In this document: positions 17,236 through 26,134 of the stretch, piece after piece | Layout: each line of letters opens with the position of its first letter | How positions within the stretch are numbered: position 1 is the first letter of the stretch | Origin: Desulfobulbaceae bacterium UBA2273 | GTDB taxonomy: Bacteria > Desulfobacterota > Desulfobulbia > Desulfobulbales > Desulfurivibrionaceae | DNA length: 64,000 nt | Assembly: GCA_002347095.1 (NCBI GenBank) | Contig: DDWZ01000016.1 | Location: 124,001 to 188,000, forward strand | Direction of reading: 5' to 3' | Position numbers and translations under genes: made by a program | Notes under the pieces: model-generated | What the model was told of the DNA's origin: nothing | The model's database searches: none | Seen by the model: the letters and a program-made list of their open reading frames with translations, nothing else

Positions 17236-18405
17236 ATGACTTTTAAATTCGCGGAAACAGAATCACGGGCAAAGATCAGGGTTTTTGGCGTTGGTGGCGG
17301 CGGGGGCAATGCGGTCAACACCATGGTGGATAGCAATATCCTCGGGGTGGAATTCATTGCCGGCAACACCGATATCCAGGATTTGGAAAAATCCAAGGCC
17401 GATGTCCGGCTGCAGCTTGGCAAAAATGTCGCCAAGGGGCTTGGGGCCGGAGCCAACCCTGAAAGGGGCCGGGAAGCGGCGGAGGAGTCCATCGACGAAA
17501 TACGAAAGCAGTTGAAGGACTGCGACATGGTTTTTGTCACCTGCGGGTTGGGCGGCGGCACCGGCACCGGAGCCGCGCCGGTGGTGGCCAGGATTGCCAA
17601 GGAGCTGGGCGCGCTGACCGTGGGTGTCGTGACCAAGCCCTTTGCCTTCGAAGGCAGGGCCCGGATGAAAAACGCCGAGCTCGGCTGGAAGAACCTGAAA
17701 GAGCATGTGGACACCATCATCACCATTCCCAATGACCGGCTCATCTCCCTGAGCCAGAAGGGAACCCGTTTCATCGACGGGATGAAGATGGCCGACGATG
17801 TCCTGGTGCAGGCGGTCAAAGGCATCACCGACCTGATCAATCTGCCCGGCTACATCAACCCCGACTTTGCCGACGTGCGGGCAATTATGAACGAGATGGG
17901 CCAGGCCCTCATGGGCTCCGGTTACGGGGTGGGCGAAAACCGGGCCGTGGAAGCGGTGAACATGGCGATCAACAGCCCGCTCTTGCAAGATATCAGCATC
18001 GACGGCGCCAGGGGGGTTTTGGTCAATATCTCCGCCAGCCGGGAGACCCTGACCATGCCCGAGGTGACCGAGGCCACCACCAAGATTTACCAGGAAGTGC
18101 ACGAGGATGCCAATATCATCCTGGGTGTGATCTTTGACGAGAATCTGGGCGATGAGCTGCAGGTAACGGTTATTGCCACGGGTATCCGCGATACCGTGGA
18201 GGAGATCGAGGAGCTGCCGGACAAGGTGCAGCTCATGCCCAAAAAGCGGGAGCCCGCCGCGCAGCCGCTGCCGTTTAGAAAAGGGGAGCAAGGCATGGCC
18301 GCAGGCCGCGCCGTGGCCAACGGCATACAGAGATCCTACGCCAACAATATCTTAAACGAGCAGGACTACGACCGGCCGACCTTTTTGCGCAGGAATGAAA
18401 GTTAG
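17236..18405 (+). CDS. ftsZ: Cell division GTPase FtsZ
   Basis: Tubulin-like GTPase forming the Z ring. 389 residues with VFGVGGGGGNAVNTMV near the N-terminus, the tubulin signature GLGGGTGTGAAPV, NDRLI, and the T7 synergy loop NPDFADVRAIMNEMGQA with its catalytic acidic residues. A short linker leads to a C-terminal conserved peptide, DYDRPTFLRR, that binds FtsA and other partners. All functional elements are intact, in contrast to FtsI upstream. It is the last gene of the dcw cluster, followed by a terminator-like hairpin at 18561-18590. Confidence 0.98.
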   Translation: MTFKFAETESRAKIRVFGVGGGGGNAVNTMVDSNILGVEFIAGNTDIQDLEKSKADVRLQLGKNVAKGLGAGANPERGREAAEESIDEIRKQLKDCDMVFVTCGLGGGTGTGAAPVVARIAKELGALTVGVVTKPFAFEGRARMKNAELGWKNLKEHVDTIITIPNDRLISLSQKGTRFIDGMKMADDVLVQAVKGITDLINLPGYINPDFADVRAIMNEMGQALMGSGYGVGENRAVEAVNMAINSPLLQDISIDGARGVLVNISASRETLTMPEVTEATTKIYQEVHEDANIILGVIFDENLGDELQVTVIATGIRDTVEEIEELPDKVQLMPKKREPAAQPLPFRKGEQGMAAGRAVANGIQRSYANNILNEQDYDRPTFLRRNES

Positions 18406-18630
18406 AAGAGGGTAACAGCGAAAGAAACAACGCGGAGACGCAAAGGCGCGACGAATTGTTTACACAAAACAAAGAGTTGTTCGCGTGAGCTTGCGTTGTT
18501 GCAGCGTGACGCCGTGCTGTTTTTGCATAATCGACTGTGTCATGTAGGAAAATCAAGACAAAGCGGGTGATCAGTGGCTGCCCGCTTTTAACCGCTGCCG
18601 GAGTTTCCGCTGCTTTCCGGCAGATTCGAT
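18406..18630. other. Non-coding gap after ftsZ with repeat-like text and two hairpins
   Basis: 225 bases with no supported gene. The segment near 18430-18455 (ACGCGGAGACGCAAAGGCGC) resembles the purine-rich repeats scattered through many proteobacterial genomes; no second copy is present in this window. Two hairpins follow: a terminator candidate at 18561-18590 and an 8-bp stem at 18595-18602 / 18616-18623 just before the next gene, possibly lowering its translation. Confidence 0.5.
18561..18590 (+). terminator. Rho-independent terminator candidate of the dcw cluster
   Basis: AAGCGGG (18561-18567) pairs with CCCGCTT (18581-18587) across a 13-base loop and runs into TTTTAA. The T tract is short, so termination may be partial, but placement after ftsZ fits. 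Confidence 0.55.
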
Positions 18631-20367
18631 GTGGACCCTATGCGCCAGCGCCAGCCTGCATCCGATGACTTCCTTGCCAGCGAAAAAGGGACGCAGCGCA
18701 AAAAATGGAAAGGGTTGCTGCCGGTTGCCCTCATCTTTCCAAACCGGTACGGCCTGGGTAATTCCAACCTGGGTTTTCAGCTCGTTTATGCCCTGGTAAA
18801 CAGCCTGCCTGGCTTTGTCTGCGAGCGTTTTTTTTATCAGGACAATCAGCCCCCGGTTTCCCTGGAATCGGGCCGCCCCCTCCGCGATTTTCCTGTCATC
18901 CTCTGTTCCCTCAGCTTCGAACAAGACTTCTTCAATCTACTGGCCTTGTTTTCGGCCGGCGGCATTGAACCTCTGGCCGAAAGGCGCAGTGCAACCACCA
19001 GCAGGTACCGGCCTGGCCAGCCCCTTGTCATCGGCGGCGGCGTTGCCTCCTTTATCAACCCGGAACCCTTGGCCCCCTTTGTGGATCTGTTTGTGGTCGG
19101 GGAAGCGGAGCCGATTCTCCCGCAACTCATGGCCCATCTTGCCGACCACCTGAGCGCGGAAGAGCCGGAAGCGCTGCTCAGGGGAATCGTCCGGGAGTTC
19201 AGCGGCTGTTATGTCCCGCGCTTCTATGCCATGCGATACGGAGAGGACGGCATTCTGGCCGGTATCGATGCCGATCCGGAAGCGCCGGCCCGGGTGCGGC
19301 GGGTGGTGCTTGAGCAAGCCCGGGTGGCTGGGCACTCGAAGCTCTTGAGTCCGGAGGCCGAATTCGCAAACCTGTTCCTCACCGAACTTGGCCGCGGCTG
19401 CAGCCGCGGGTGCCGGTTTTGCGCGGCCGGATTCGTGTATCGCCCGCCCCGTCTCTGGCAGGCGGAAAGCATCCTTGCCGCCCTGGCCGAGCGGCCCAAG
19501 GAGATACAGCGGGTGGGTCTGTTGGGGATGGAGATGGCGCGGGGCGAGGACCTCGCCCGGATTGCCGAGTATCTGTTGCGCGAAGGCTGCACCCTGTCGT
19601 TTTCCTCCTTGCGGGCTGATGCGATCAGCAACGAACTCTGCGGCCTGCTTGCGCAAAGCAGGCTGAAAAGTGCGGCCATCGCGCCGGACGGCGGTTCGGA
19701 AAGGCTCCGGAGGGTAATCAACAAAGGGATCAGCGAGCAGGATGTTTTGTGTGCGGCAGAGGCCCTGGCCAGGGCCGGGATCAATCATCTCAAGCTCTAT
19801 TTCATGATCGGCCTGCCAACCGAAACCGAAGACGACCTGGTGGAATTGTTGCACTTGACGGACAAGGTGAGGAAAACCTTGCTCGGGGTAGGGCGGGAGA
19901 CGGGGCGCATGGGCAATATAACCCTCAGCGTCAACAGCTTTGTGCCCAAAGCCTGGACACCCTTCCAGTTTCATGGCTTTGCGCCATTGACAACGCTTAA
20001 AAACAGCATAAAATTCCTGCGCAAGGGGGTCACGGGGATGGCCAATACCCGCCTGGTTGTCGATCAGCCCGGCAATGCTTTTTATCAGGCCGTGCTCGCC
20101 CGGGGAGACCGCAGGGTCGGCATGGCGCTGTATGCCATGCTCCAGGGGCGGCAAAACTGGCGGCAGACCATGCAGGGATGCGGTATAGAGCCGGAAGCGT
20201 ATGCCATGCGCCAGCGCGGCCAGGAGGAGATTTTCCCCTGGGAGATCATCGACCATGGGATTAACCGGCAGTATCTTTGGGCTGAATACCGGAAGGCGCT
20301 GGAAGAAAAATCAACGATTGCCTGTGACACATCACAGTGCAGGCGATGTGGGGTGTGTCATGATTGA
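18631..20367 (+). CDS. Radical SAM protein with N-terminal cobalamin-binding-like domain (TIGR03960-like)
   Basis: 578 residues, function not established. The first about 200 residues resemble the B12-binding Rossmann region of this class (LIGGGVASFINPEPLAPF, FVVGEAEPIL). The radical SAM core has the 4Fe-4S/SAM motif Cys257-x3-Cys261-x2-Cys264 (GCSRGCRFCAAG), then PDGGSERLRRVINKG and LYFMIGLPTETEDDL. The C-terminus ends CDTSQCRRCGVC, a cysteine cluster shared with the TIGR03960-type family, which often travels with a DUF2344 protein involved in tRNA or heme-like chemistry; none is seen here. The start is GTG 18631 or ATG 18640, both with poor SD. The stop overlaps the kinase start by 8 bases. 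Confidence 0.85.
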   Translation: MDPMRQRQPASDDFLASEKGTQRKKWKGLLPVALIFPNRYGLGNSNLGFQLVYALVNSLPGFVCERFFYQDNQPPVSLESGRPLRDFPVILCSLSFEQDFFNLLALFSAGGIEPLAERRSATTSRYRPGQPLVIGGGVASFINPEPLAPFVDLFVVGEAEPILPQLMAHLADHLSAEEPEALLRGIVREFSGCYVPRFYAMRYGEDGILAGIDADPEAPARVRRVVLEQARVAGHSKLLSPEAEFANLFLTELGRGCSRGCRFCAAGFVYRPPRLWQAESILAALAERPKEIQRVGLLGMEMARGEDLARIAEYLLREGCTLSFSSLRADAISNELCGLLAQSRLKSAAIAPDGGSERLRRVINKGISEQDVLCAAEALARAGINHLKLYFMIGLPTETEDDLVELLHLTDKVRKTLLGVGRETGRMGNITLSVNSFVPKAWTPFQFHGFAPLTTLKNSIKFLRKGVTGMANTRLVVDQPGNAFYQAVLARGDRRVGMALYAMLQGRQNWRQTMQGCGIEPEAYAMRQRGQEEIFPWEIIDHGINRQYLWAEYRKALEEKSTIACDTSQCRRCGVCHD

Positions 20368-21808
20368 AGGGAAAAAAACGCAGGACGACGCGGCCAGTAT
20401 CGCCAGTCTGAAACCGTTTCGGCTGGTCAAGTTTTTTTCCTATACCGGCTTTGCGGTTTTTCTCCTTTTCACCCTGGTCCTTTCCTGGATTATTTCAAAT
20501 CACGCCAAAAAGGTTCTCCTTGAGCGGAGCGAGGCGTACGCCTTTGTTGTTGCCGAAAACCTCAGCCACCAGGTGTTTCAGCAATTTGTCCTGCCCACGG
20601 TGGTGCGTTATGGAAAGATTGCCCTGCGCAAGCCCGAACAGTTTGCCCGGCTTGATGCCGTTGTGCGCAATGCCACGCACGGCATGCGGATTCAGGCGGT
20701 TACCATTTTCGATTCCAAGGAAAACATCATCTCCTACAGCACGATGGCCTCCCGCATCGGCCGCACCGGAGAAGGCGGGATAGAGTACCGCAAGGCCCTG
20801 GCCGGCAACAACAATTCCGTTGTCCGTTCCACCGGCACCCTGCTAAACCTGCTTCCCGGCGCGCAGCCCATTTCCTCGCAATTGAGCACCTTCATTCCTT
20901 TTCGGCAGTACCAGGTCAACAACCAGAAACGGGACGTGATCATGGGGGTTATCGAGGTTGTTCAGGATCTCTCGGAGGATGTGGTGGCGATCACCAAATT
21001 GCAGGGCACCATCATCCTCACCTCCATGCTGATCATGTCGGCGCTGTTTGTGGTGCTCGGGTTTATTGTCGCGCGGGCGGACCGGATCATCGAGGCGCGG
21101 GCTGAAGAACGTCGCCGTCTTGAGCAGCAACTGCACCAAAGTCAGAGGCTTGCCACCCTCGGCAAGATGGTGGCCTCGGTTTCCCATGAGATTAAAAATC
21201 CGCTGGGCATTGTCCGCAGTACCGCGGATATTCTCGGGAAACGACTTAAGAGCGTGGCGCCGGGCAATGAACACCTGGCTGAGATTATCGTGGAGGAAAC
21301 AGGCAGGCTTGACGGAATCGTGCGCGAATTTCTGGATTTTGCCCGGCCCCAGGAGCCGAAAATGGCGCCGGCCTCGGTGAATGAGCTTTTCGATAAGCTG
21401 CTTAGATTTATGGCGCCGGAGCTGGAGCAGCGGAACATTGTTCTGAAAACCGCGTTGAGTGAAAATATACCGCGGATTTCCTTGGATCAGGGACTGATGT
21501 ACAGAGCCTGTCTCAATATTCTGGTCAACAGTGTGCAGGCAATGCCGGAAGGAGGAAAACTTTCGGTGGAAACGAGATATGAGAAGGCAACGGGCATGGC
21601 GCTGCTGATTGTCACCGATACCGGGGAGGGGATGTCCCTGGAAAAACAGGGCCATATCTTTACCCCGTTTTATACGGACAAAAACCGGGGTACCGGGCTT
21701 GGTCTGGCCATCGCCAAAAACATCGTCGACAGCCACCAGGGAACAATAACCGTGGACAGCAAGGAAGGGGAGGGAACCACCTTTACGATTGCCCTCCCCG
21801 TTGGGTGA
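20360..21808 (+). CDS. Membrane sensor histidine kinase
   Basis: 482 residues. TM1 (about 28-46) and TM2 (about 218-238) flank a periplasmic sensor region of about 170 residues whose central part (AVTIFDSKENIISYS) looks PAS/Cache-like. A cytoplasmic HisKA domain carries the H-box VSHEIKNPLG (His276), followed by the N box (LNILVNSVQAMPEGG), G1 (DTGEGMS), F (FTPFYTDK) and G2 (GTGLGLAI). The ATG at 20360 lies in the last codons of the radical SAM gene, implying translational coupling. No response regulator is adjacent, so the partner is unknown. It resembles NtrB/ZraS-type kinases that signal to sigma-54 activators, but that is not provable here. Confidence 0.9.
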   Translation: MIEGKKTQDDAASIASLKPFRLVKFFSYTGFAVFLLFTLVLSWIISNHAKKVLLERSEAYAFVVAENLSHQVFQQFVLPTVVRYGKIALRKPEQFARLDAVVRNATHGMRIQAVTIFDSKENIISYSTMASRIGRTGEGGIEYRKALAGNNNSVVRSTGTLLNLLPGAQPISSQLSTFIPFRQYQVNNQKRDVIMGVIEVVQDLSEDVVAITKLQGTIILTSMLIMSALFVVLGFIVARADRIIEARAEERRRLEQQLHQSQRLATLGKMVASVSHEIKNPLGIVRSTADILGKRLKSVAPGNEHLAEIIVEETGRLDGIVREFLDFARPQEPKMAPASVNELFDKLLRFMAPELEQRNIVLKTALSENIPRISLDQGLMYRACLNILVNSVQAMPEGGKLSVETRYEKATGMALLIVTDTGEGMSLEKQGHIFTPFYTDKNRGTGLGLAIAKNIVDSHQGTITVDSKEGEGTTFTIALPVG

Positions 21809-22777
21809 TCAGCTTTTCTTTTCAACTTTTTTCTGCGTTTCGATTTTCTTCTTGAGCAGATCATGGTCGCGGCGAAGCTCTTCGTAGGTTTCCATGGCCT
21901 GTTTTTCCACCTCGCCTTGGTTGGCTTTGTTCTTCTCCACCCGTTCCTTGACCTTTTCCGCCTTTATGGCCAGATCCTTGGTCCCGAAGATGGAAGAGGC
22001 CAGATATTTGCAGGAGAATTTCATGAGGGCGATATCGTCGGTCTTGATCTTCGCCAGGGTTTCCTCGTCGACATCATAGGTCTCCAGAAAGGAGCTGTTG
22101 AAAACAAAATCCCTGAATTTATCAAGATCGGTGCTGGCCATGAAAAACATCTTCTGGGCCGGTTCGCTCAAGGTTGCCTGCAGGCCGAACGACTTGCGGC
22201 GCATGACGATTTCCATCCATTCCCGGTTCATCTCGTCTGATTCGTCAATCCCCTGGTCAATCCGCCACTCGCGGATGGTTTGCTCCTTCGGCTCTTCGTG
22301 CCCCTTGCAATAGGGCTCCTTGACGAGGAAGTAGAATTCCTCCGCCGCTGTTCCCTCGTTGCCGGCCGCGTGAAAGTAAGACATTCCCACCGGATAATAG
22401 CGGCAGGTCGTCGGCCTGTACGGATAGATGGTGCAGCCTTCCTCCGTAACAAAGGGGCAGCGGCCATTCTCGTCGAGATGGATCTTTACCCCGGGGAGAT
22501 CCGTCTTCTCAAGGTATACGGGGGTGGTGAAGCGCAGGAGAAATTCATCGGCGGTCAGGTTTAACGGTCGTCTGATGCGCAGAATATCATACGGGGTCAA
22601 TATGATATTGATATTGCCGCAGCAATTGGTAAAGCAGGAAACTCCGGGATGGCAGCGGAATTTCAGGGTGCTGTCGGCCGTGAGCTTGGCAGGCATGATA
22701 TTGCTGGGGTTGTTGTCCGAACCGAACAGGGACTTGCTAAAAGGGGCGGATTGCGGCGTCTGTTGTGACTTGCTCAT
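21809..22777 (-). CDS. YkgJ-type cysteine-cluster protein with C-terminal charged helix
   Basis: 322 residues. The N-terminal half has the zinc/iron-chelating cysteine pattern of the YkgJ (CxxxCxxCC) family: CHPGVSCFTNCCG, then CPFVTEEGCTIYPYRPTTCRYYP. The C-terminal third is rich in Glu and Lys with heptad spacing (KAEKVKERVEKNKANQGE and onward), suggesting a coiled coil, and ends in a lysine-rich tail. Function in this family is unknown. It converges with the kinase gene with no gap. The ATG at 22777 (MSKSQQTPQ) has AAGG upstream; the frame stays open to 22849 but that part looks unconserved. Confidence 0.85.
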   Translation of the reverse strand: MSKSQQTPQSAPFSKSLFGSDNNPSNIMPAKLTADSTLKFRCHPGVSCFTNCCGNINIILTPYDILRIRRPLNLTADEFLLRFTTPVYLEKTDLPGVKIHLDENGRCPFVTEEGCTIYPYRPTTCRYYPVGMSYFHAAGNEGTAAEEFYFLVKEPYCKGHEEPKEQTIREWRIDQGIDESDEMNREWMEIVMRRKSFGLQATLSEPAQKMFFMASTDLDKFRDFVFNSSFLETYDVDEETLAKIKTDDIALMKFSCKYLASSIFGTKDLAIKAEKVKERVEKNKANQGEVEKQAMETYEELRRDHDLLKKKIETQKKVEKKS

Positions 22778-23490
22778 GGTAAGGACCTTCATGGAATCTA
22801 TTGTTAAGGCAGAAAAGGCGAGCACATCGAAGAAGTCGGGATGCTGCAAGCATGGAGCCTTGGCTTACGGAAGGGAAATCCCTCCGGTTCTTTCTGCGGT
22901 TTCTGCCCGGCATATCGACACAGCGTGACGATGTCCGGGTCGATTTTGGCAACACAGTAACCACGGGAACGCTCTCTGTCAAATTCATTTCTTGCGGGGA
23001 AAGAAGAGGCCTGGAAAGCTTGGGGGAATGGCTTTTTCAAAGCGCCTCGCAAAGAGTGCCTTGTCCACATGCGCTCTGCGAAAAGGCAAGGTCCTGGTGA
23101 AGAATCTCGGCCGGGAAATAGGAAAACAGGGGCAAAAGAGATCGCGCCTGCGGGCTCCGCGGAGGAGGGTGCGGGCAATGTTTTTTTCTTGACTTTTATC
23201 AGGTGAGAAATTATACAGACCAATGTTCTAAAAAATGAGTCGCTCTTCAGTTTTATGCAAACCGGTGGAAAAAATACGTGAAATTAGCCGTTTGTGTGCG
23301 CGGCAGGGAAAGCTCCAGAGCCTTTCCGAAATGCGGTTCGGTAGTCCAGATAGTCAAGAGGGTGAAGGTCTGTCTTCGAAGGCACGTGCTTCGAGCCGGC
23401 TTGAGCCAGGGCGACTGTCCTTGATAAGGTAAACGCGAATTTCGTACAATCGGAGTTCGGAAAATTCAATCCAAGTGAGGAGGTTAGTGA
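22778..23490. other. Long intergenic region upstream of aprB
   Basis: About 710 bases. The left part (22778-23185) has only small ORFs with no family resemblance. The right part holds a near-consensus promoter (23189-23217) and a leader of about 265 bases before aprB. Within the leader a hairpin TCGAAG / CTTCGA with a 7-base loop lies at 23376-23394. No recognised riboswitch class was matched. Confidence 0.55.
23189..23217 (+). promoter_or_regulatory. Sigma-70-type promoter of aprBA
   Basis: TTGACT (23189-23194), a 17-base spacer, then TATACA (23212-23217), with a T tract just upstream of the -35. It lies about 270 bases before aprB, giving a long untranslated leader. The near-consensus boxes fit a gene pair that is among the most abundant in sulfate reducers. 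Confidence 0.75.
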
Positions 23491-23919
23491 ATGCCAAGTT
23501 ACGTAGATCCTTCTAAATGTGACGGCTGCAAGGGTGGTGACAAAACTGCCTGCATGTACATCTGCCCCAATGACCTGATGGTCTTGAACAAAGAGGAGAT
23601 GCGGGCGTACAATCAGGAGCCCGATGCATGCTGGGAGTGTTACTCCTGTGTAAAGATCTGTCCGCAGGGTGCCATTGCCGTTCGTGGCTACAACGACTTC
23701 GTACCCATGGGTGGCCAGGTTCATCCGATGCGGAGTTCCGATTCCATCATGTGGACCGTTAAGTTCCGTAACGGCAACATGAAGCGTTTCAAGTTCCCCG
23801 TGCGGACCACCGCTGAGGGTGCTGCCAATGCATATCCGGCGCTGAAATGCACGAACCTGGACGACGAGTTGCTCTCCACCGAGAAGCAGTTGCCCGCGCC
23901 GACCATGCTTGCCAAGTAA
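23491..23919 (+). CDS. aprB: Adenylylsulfate reductase beta subunit (ferredoxin-like) AprB
   Basis: Electron-transfer subunit of APS reductase, passing two electrons to the FAD of AprA in the cytoplasm. 142 residues. Eight cysteines bind two 4Fe-4S clusters: Cys10, 13, 21, 25 and Cys47, 50, 53, 57, in the AprB-specific spacing CxxCx7Cx3C and CxxCxxCx3CP. A C-terminal tail (about 90-142) wraps around AprA in known structures. GGAGG lies 8 bases upstream of the ATG. aprA follows after 50 bases. Confidence 0.98.
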   Translation: MPSYVDPSKCDGCKGGDKTACMYICPNDLMVLNKEEMRAYNQEPDACWECYSCVKICPQGAIAVRGYNDFVPMGGQVHPMRSSDSIMWTVKFRNGNMKRFKFPVRTTAEGAANAYPALKCTNLDDELLSTEKQLPAPTMLAK

Positions 23920-23969
23920 GTTTTTTGGATAATCAACTGAATTAATACAATTTCTTAAGGAGATTTACT

Positions 23970-25985
23970 ATGGCGTTACCTAATAAGCCGCTGGGTGAGT
24001 TGCCCGCCGTTGCCAACCCTGAGGTTGTCGAGCACGATGTAGACGTTCTGATCATCGGTGGTGGTATGGCCGCATGCGGTACTGCTTTCGAGATCAAGAA
24101 ATGGGCACCCGCCGACATGAAGATCAAGCTGGTGGACAAGGCATCCATGGAGCGTTCCGGCGCTGTTGCCCAGGGCCTTTCCGCCATCAACACCTACATT
24201 GGCGACAACAAGATCGAGAACTATGTAAAAATGGTTCGTAACGATCTCATGGGCGTTGTTCGTGAAGACCTGATCTACGATCTGGGTCGTCACGTTGACG
24301 ATTCCGTACATCTTTTCGAAGAGTGGGGCCTGCCCGTTTGGAAGCTCGATGCCAACGGCAACAACCTCGACGGCGCACAGCCGGCTCCGAAGTTGACCGA
24401 AGGCGGCAAGCCGGTTCGTACCGGTAAGTGGCAGATCATGATCAACGGTGAGTCCTACAAGTGCATCGTTGCTGAGCCCGCCAAAACCGCTCTCGGCGAC
24501 GAGAACATCATGGAGCGCGTGTTCATTGTTAAGCTGATCCTTGACAAGAACAAAGCAAACCAGATCGCTGGCGCTGTTGGTTTTTCCACCCGTGAGAACA
24601 AGGTTCACGTTTTCCGTTGCAAGACCGCTCTGTGTGCATGCGGCGGCGCAGTAAACATCTTCCGTCCCCGGTCCACCGGTGAGGGTAAGGGCCGCGCCTG
24701 GTACCCCGTATGGAATGCTGGTTCCACCTACACCATGTGTGCACAGGTTGGCGCCACCCTGACCATGATGGAAAACCGCTTCACGCCCGCTCGTTTCAAA
24801 GACGGCTACGGACCGGTTGGTGCATGGTTCCTTCTCTTCAAGGCCAAAGTACAGAACGGCCTGGGCGAGTTCTACGCCAACAGCGATGCAGTAAAGGGTG
24901 AGCTCGAGAAGTTCATGCCGTACGGCGCTTCTGCCGTAACCCCGACCTGTCTGCGTAACCACCTGATGCTCAACGAGCTGAAGGCTGGCCGCGGCCCGAT
25001 CTACATGGCTACCGACGTAGCGCTGAACGCGTTCCTCGAGGCGAAGAAGGCTGCTGGTCTCGACGAGAAGGAAGTGAAGAAGTACTGGAAGCACCTCGAG
25101 TCCGAGGCTTGGGAAGACTTCCTCGACATGTCCGTTGGTCAGGCTGGTCTCTGGGCCGGTGCGAACATCGAGCCCGAGAAGGTTGGTTCCGAGATCATGC
25201 CGACCGAACCGTACATGCTCGGTTCTCACTCCGGTTGTTGCGGCATCTGGACCTCCGGTCCGGATGAGGCTTGGGTACCCACTGTTGACGGTCCCCGTAG
25301 CCATCAGTACAAGTGGGGCTACAACCGCATGACCACCGTTGACGGTCTGTTCACCGCAGGTGACGGCGTTGGCGCATCCGGTCATAAGTTCTCCTCCGGT
25401 TCTCATGCCGAGGGTCGTATCGTTGCCAAGCAGATGGTTAAGTTCTGCCGCGACAATGCTTCCTTCAAGCCCGAGCTGCCGAAGTCCGCTCAGGAGTACG
25501 CTGACGAAGTATACGCACCGGTTAAGCGTTACCTCCAGCATGTTGGCGCTTCCACCGCTGCCGACGTTAACCCCAACTACTGCAAGCCTGCCGGTATCAT
25601 GATGCGCCTGATGAAGGCCACCGATGAGTACGGCGGCGGTGTTGCAACCTACTACATGACCTCCGGCAAGCTGCTGAACATCTGCCTCGATCTTCTCCGC
25701 ATGCTGCGTGAAGATGCCGAGCTGATGGCTGCCGGCGATCTGCATGAGTTGATGCGCGCTTGGGAAAACTACCATCGTATCTGGTGTGTAGAGACCCACA
25801 TCCGTCACATCGAGTTCCGGAAAGAGAGCCGCTACCCCGGCTTCTACTACCGGTCTGACTACCCGACCTGTGACGATGCCAACTGGAAGGCATTTGTTAA
25901 CTCCACCTTCGACCCTGCAACTCAGGAGTGGAAGTGTGAAAAGGTTAACTGCATCAACATCGTTGAGACCGAGCCGTGGATCTAA
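23970..25985 (+). CDS. aprA: Adenylylsulfate reductase alpha subunit AprA
   Basis: Flavoprotein that reduces APS to sulfite and AMP, the second step of dissimilatory sulfate reduction, or the reverse in sulfur oxidisers and disproportionators. 671 residues, family length. FAD Rossmann motif LIIGGGMAACGTAFE (28-42), GAVAQGLSAINTY, RPRSTGEGKGRAWYP and GDGVGASGHKFSSGSHAEG are present. TAAGGAG lies 8 bases before the ATG. Codon choice is strongly restricted (GTT, CGT, TCC, GGT favoured), pointing to very high expression. Direction of catalysis cannot be read from sequence alone, but qmo linkage favours the reductive type. Confidence 0.98.
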   Translation: MALPNKPLGELPAVANPEVVEHDVDVLIIGGGMAACGTAFEIKKWAPADMKIKLVDKASMERSGAVAQGLSAINTYIGDNKIENYVKMVRNDLMGVVREDLIYDLGRHVDDSVHLFEEWGLPVWKLDANGNNLDGAQPAPKLTEGGKPVRTGKWQIMINGESYKCIVAEPAKTALGDENIMERVFIVKLILDKNKANQIAGAVGFSTRENKVHVFRCKTALCACGGAVNIFRPRSTGEGKGRAWYPVWNAGSTYTMCAQVGATLTMMENRFTPARFKDGYGPVGAWFLLFKAKVQNGLGEFYANSDAVKGELEKFMPYGASAVTPTCLRNHLMLNELKAGRGPIYMATDVALNAFLEAKKAAGLDEKEVKKYWKHLESEAWEDFLDMSVGQAGLWAGANIEPEKVGSEIMPTEPYMLGSHSGCCGIWTSGPDEAWVPTVDGPRSHQYKWGYNRMTTVDGLFTAGDGVGASGHKFSSGSHAEGRIVAKQMVKFCRDNASFKPELPKSAQEYADEVYAPVKRYLQHVGASTAADVNPNYCKPAGIMMRLMKATDEYGGGVATYYMTSGKLLNICLDLLRMLREDAELMAAGDLHELMRAWENYHRIWCVETHIRHIEFRKESRYPGFYYRSDYPTCDDANWKAFVNSTFDPATQEWKCEKVNCINIVETEPWI

Positions 25986-26019
25986 GCTTCACCACGCAAC
26001 TGGTATAACGGTAATTAGA

Positions 26020-26056
26020 AATCTCCAGGCACCCAAAAGGTGCCTGGAGATTTTTC
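26020..26056 (+). terminator. Strong Rho-independent terminator after aprA
   Basis: AATCTCCAGGCACC (26020-26033) pairs perfectly with GGTGCCTGGAGATT (26039-26052) across a 5-base loop, followed by TTTC. A 14-bp perfect stem would largely separate aprBA from qmoABC transcription. Confidence 0.9.
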
Positions 26057-26074
26057 TATGAGGTGGGCGGCCGG

Positions 26075-26134
26075 TTTTTTTGGCTGAGAAGGCCAGGCGA
26101 AATCAGGACCTTTCTGGTCGGTTGAGCCAAAAAA
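26075..26134 (+). promoter_or_regulatory. Long inverted repeat in the qmoA leader
   Basis: TTTTTTGGCT (26076-26085) is complementary to AGCCAAAAAA (26125-26134). The 39-base interior has a second, weaker stem (GGCCAG near 26091 with CTGGTC near 26114). The structure sits between the aprA terminator and the qmoA start. No convincing -35/-10 pair was found near it. It could be a protein-binding palindrome or an RNA element. Confidence 0.45.

Noticed and set aside
22992..23192. 66-codon ORF upstream of aprB
   Set aside because: Composition is Arg/Lys-rich with no family resemblance, and it ends inside the aprBA promoter.
23976..25808. 610-codon minus-strand frame
   Set aside because: Antisense shadow of aprA caused by its strongly biased codons.
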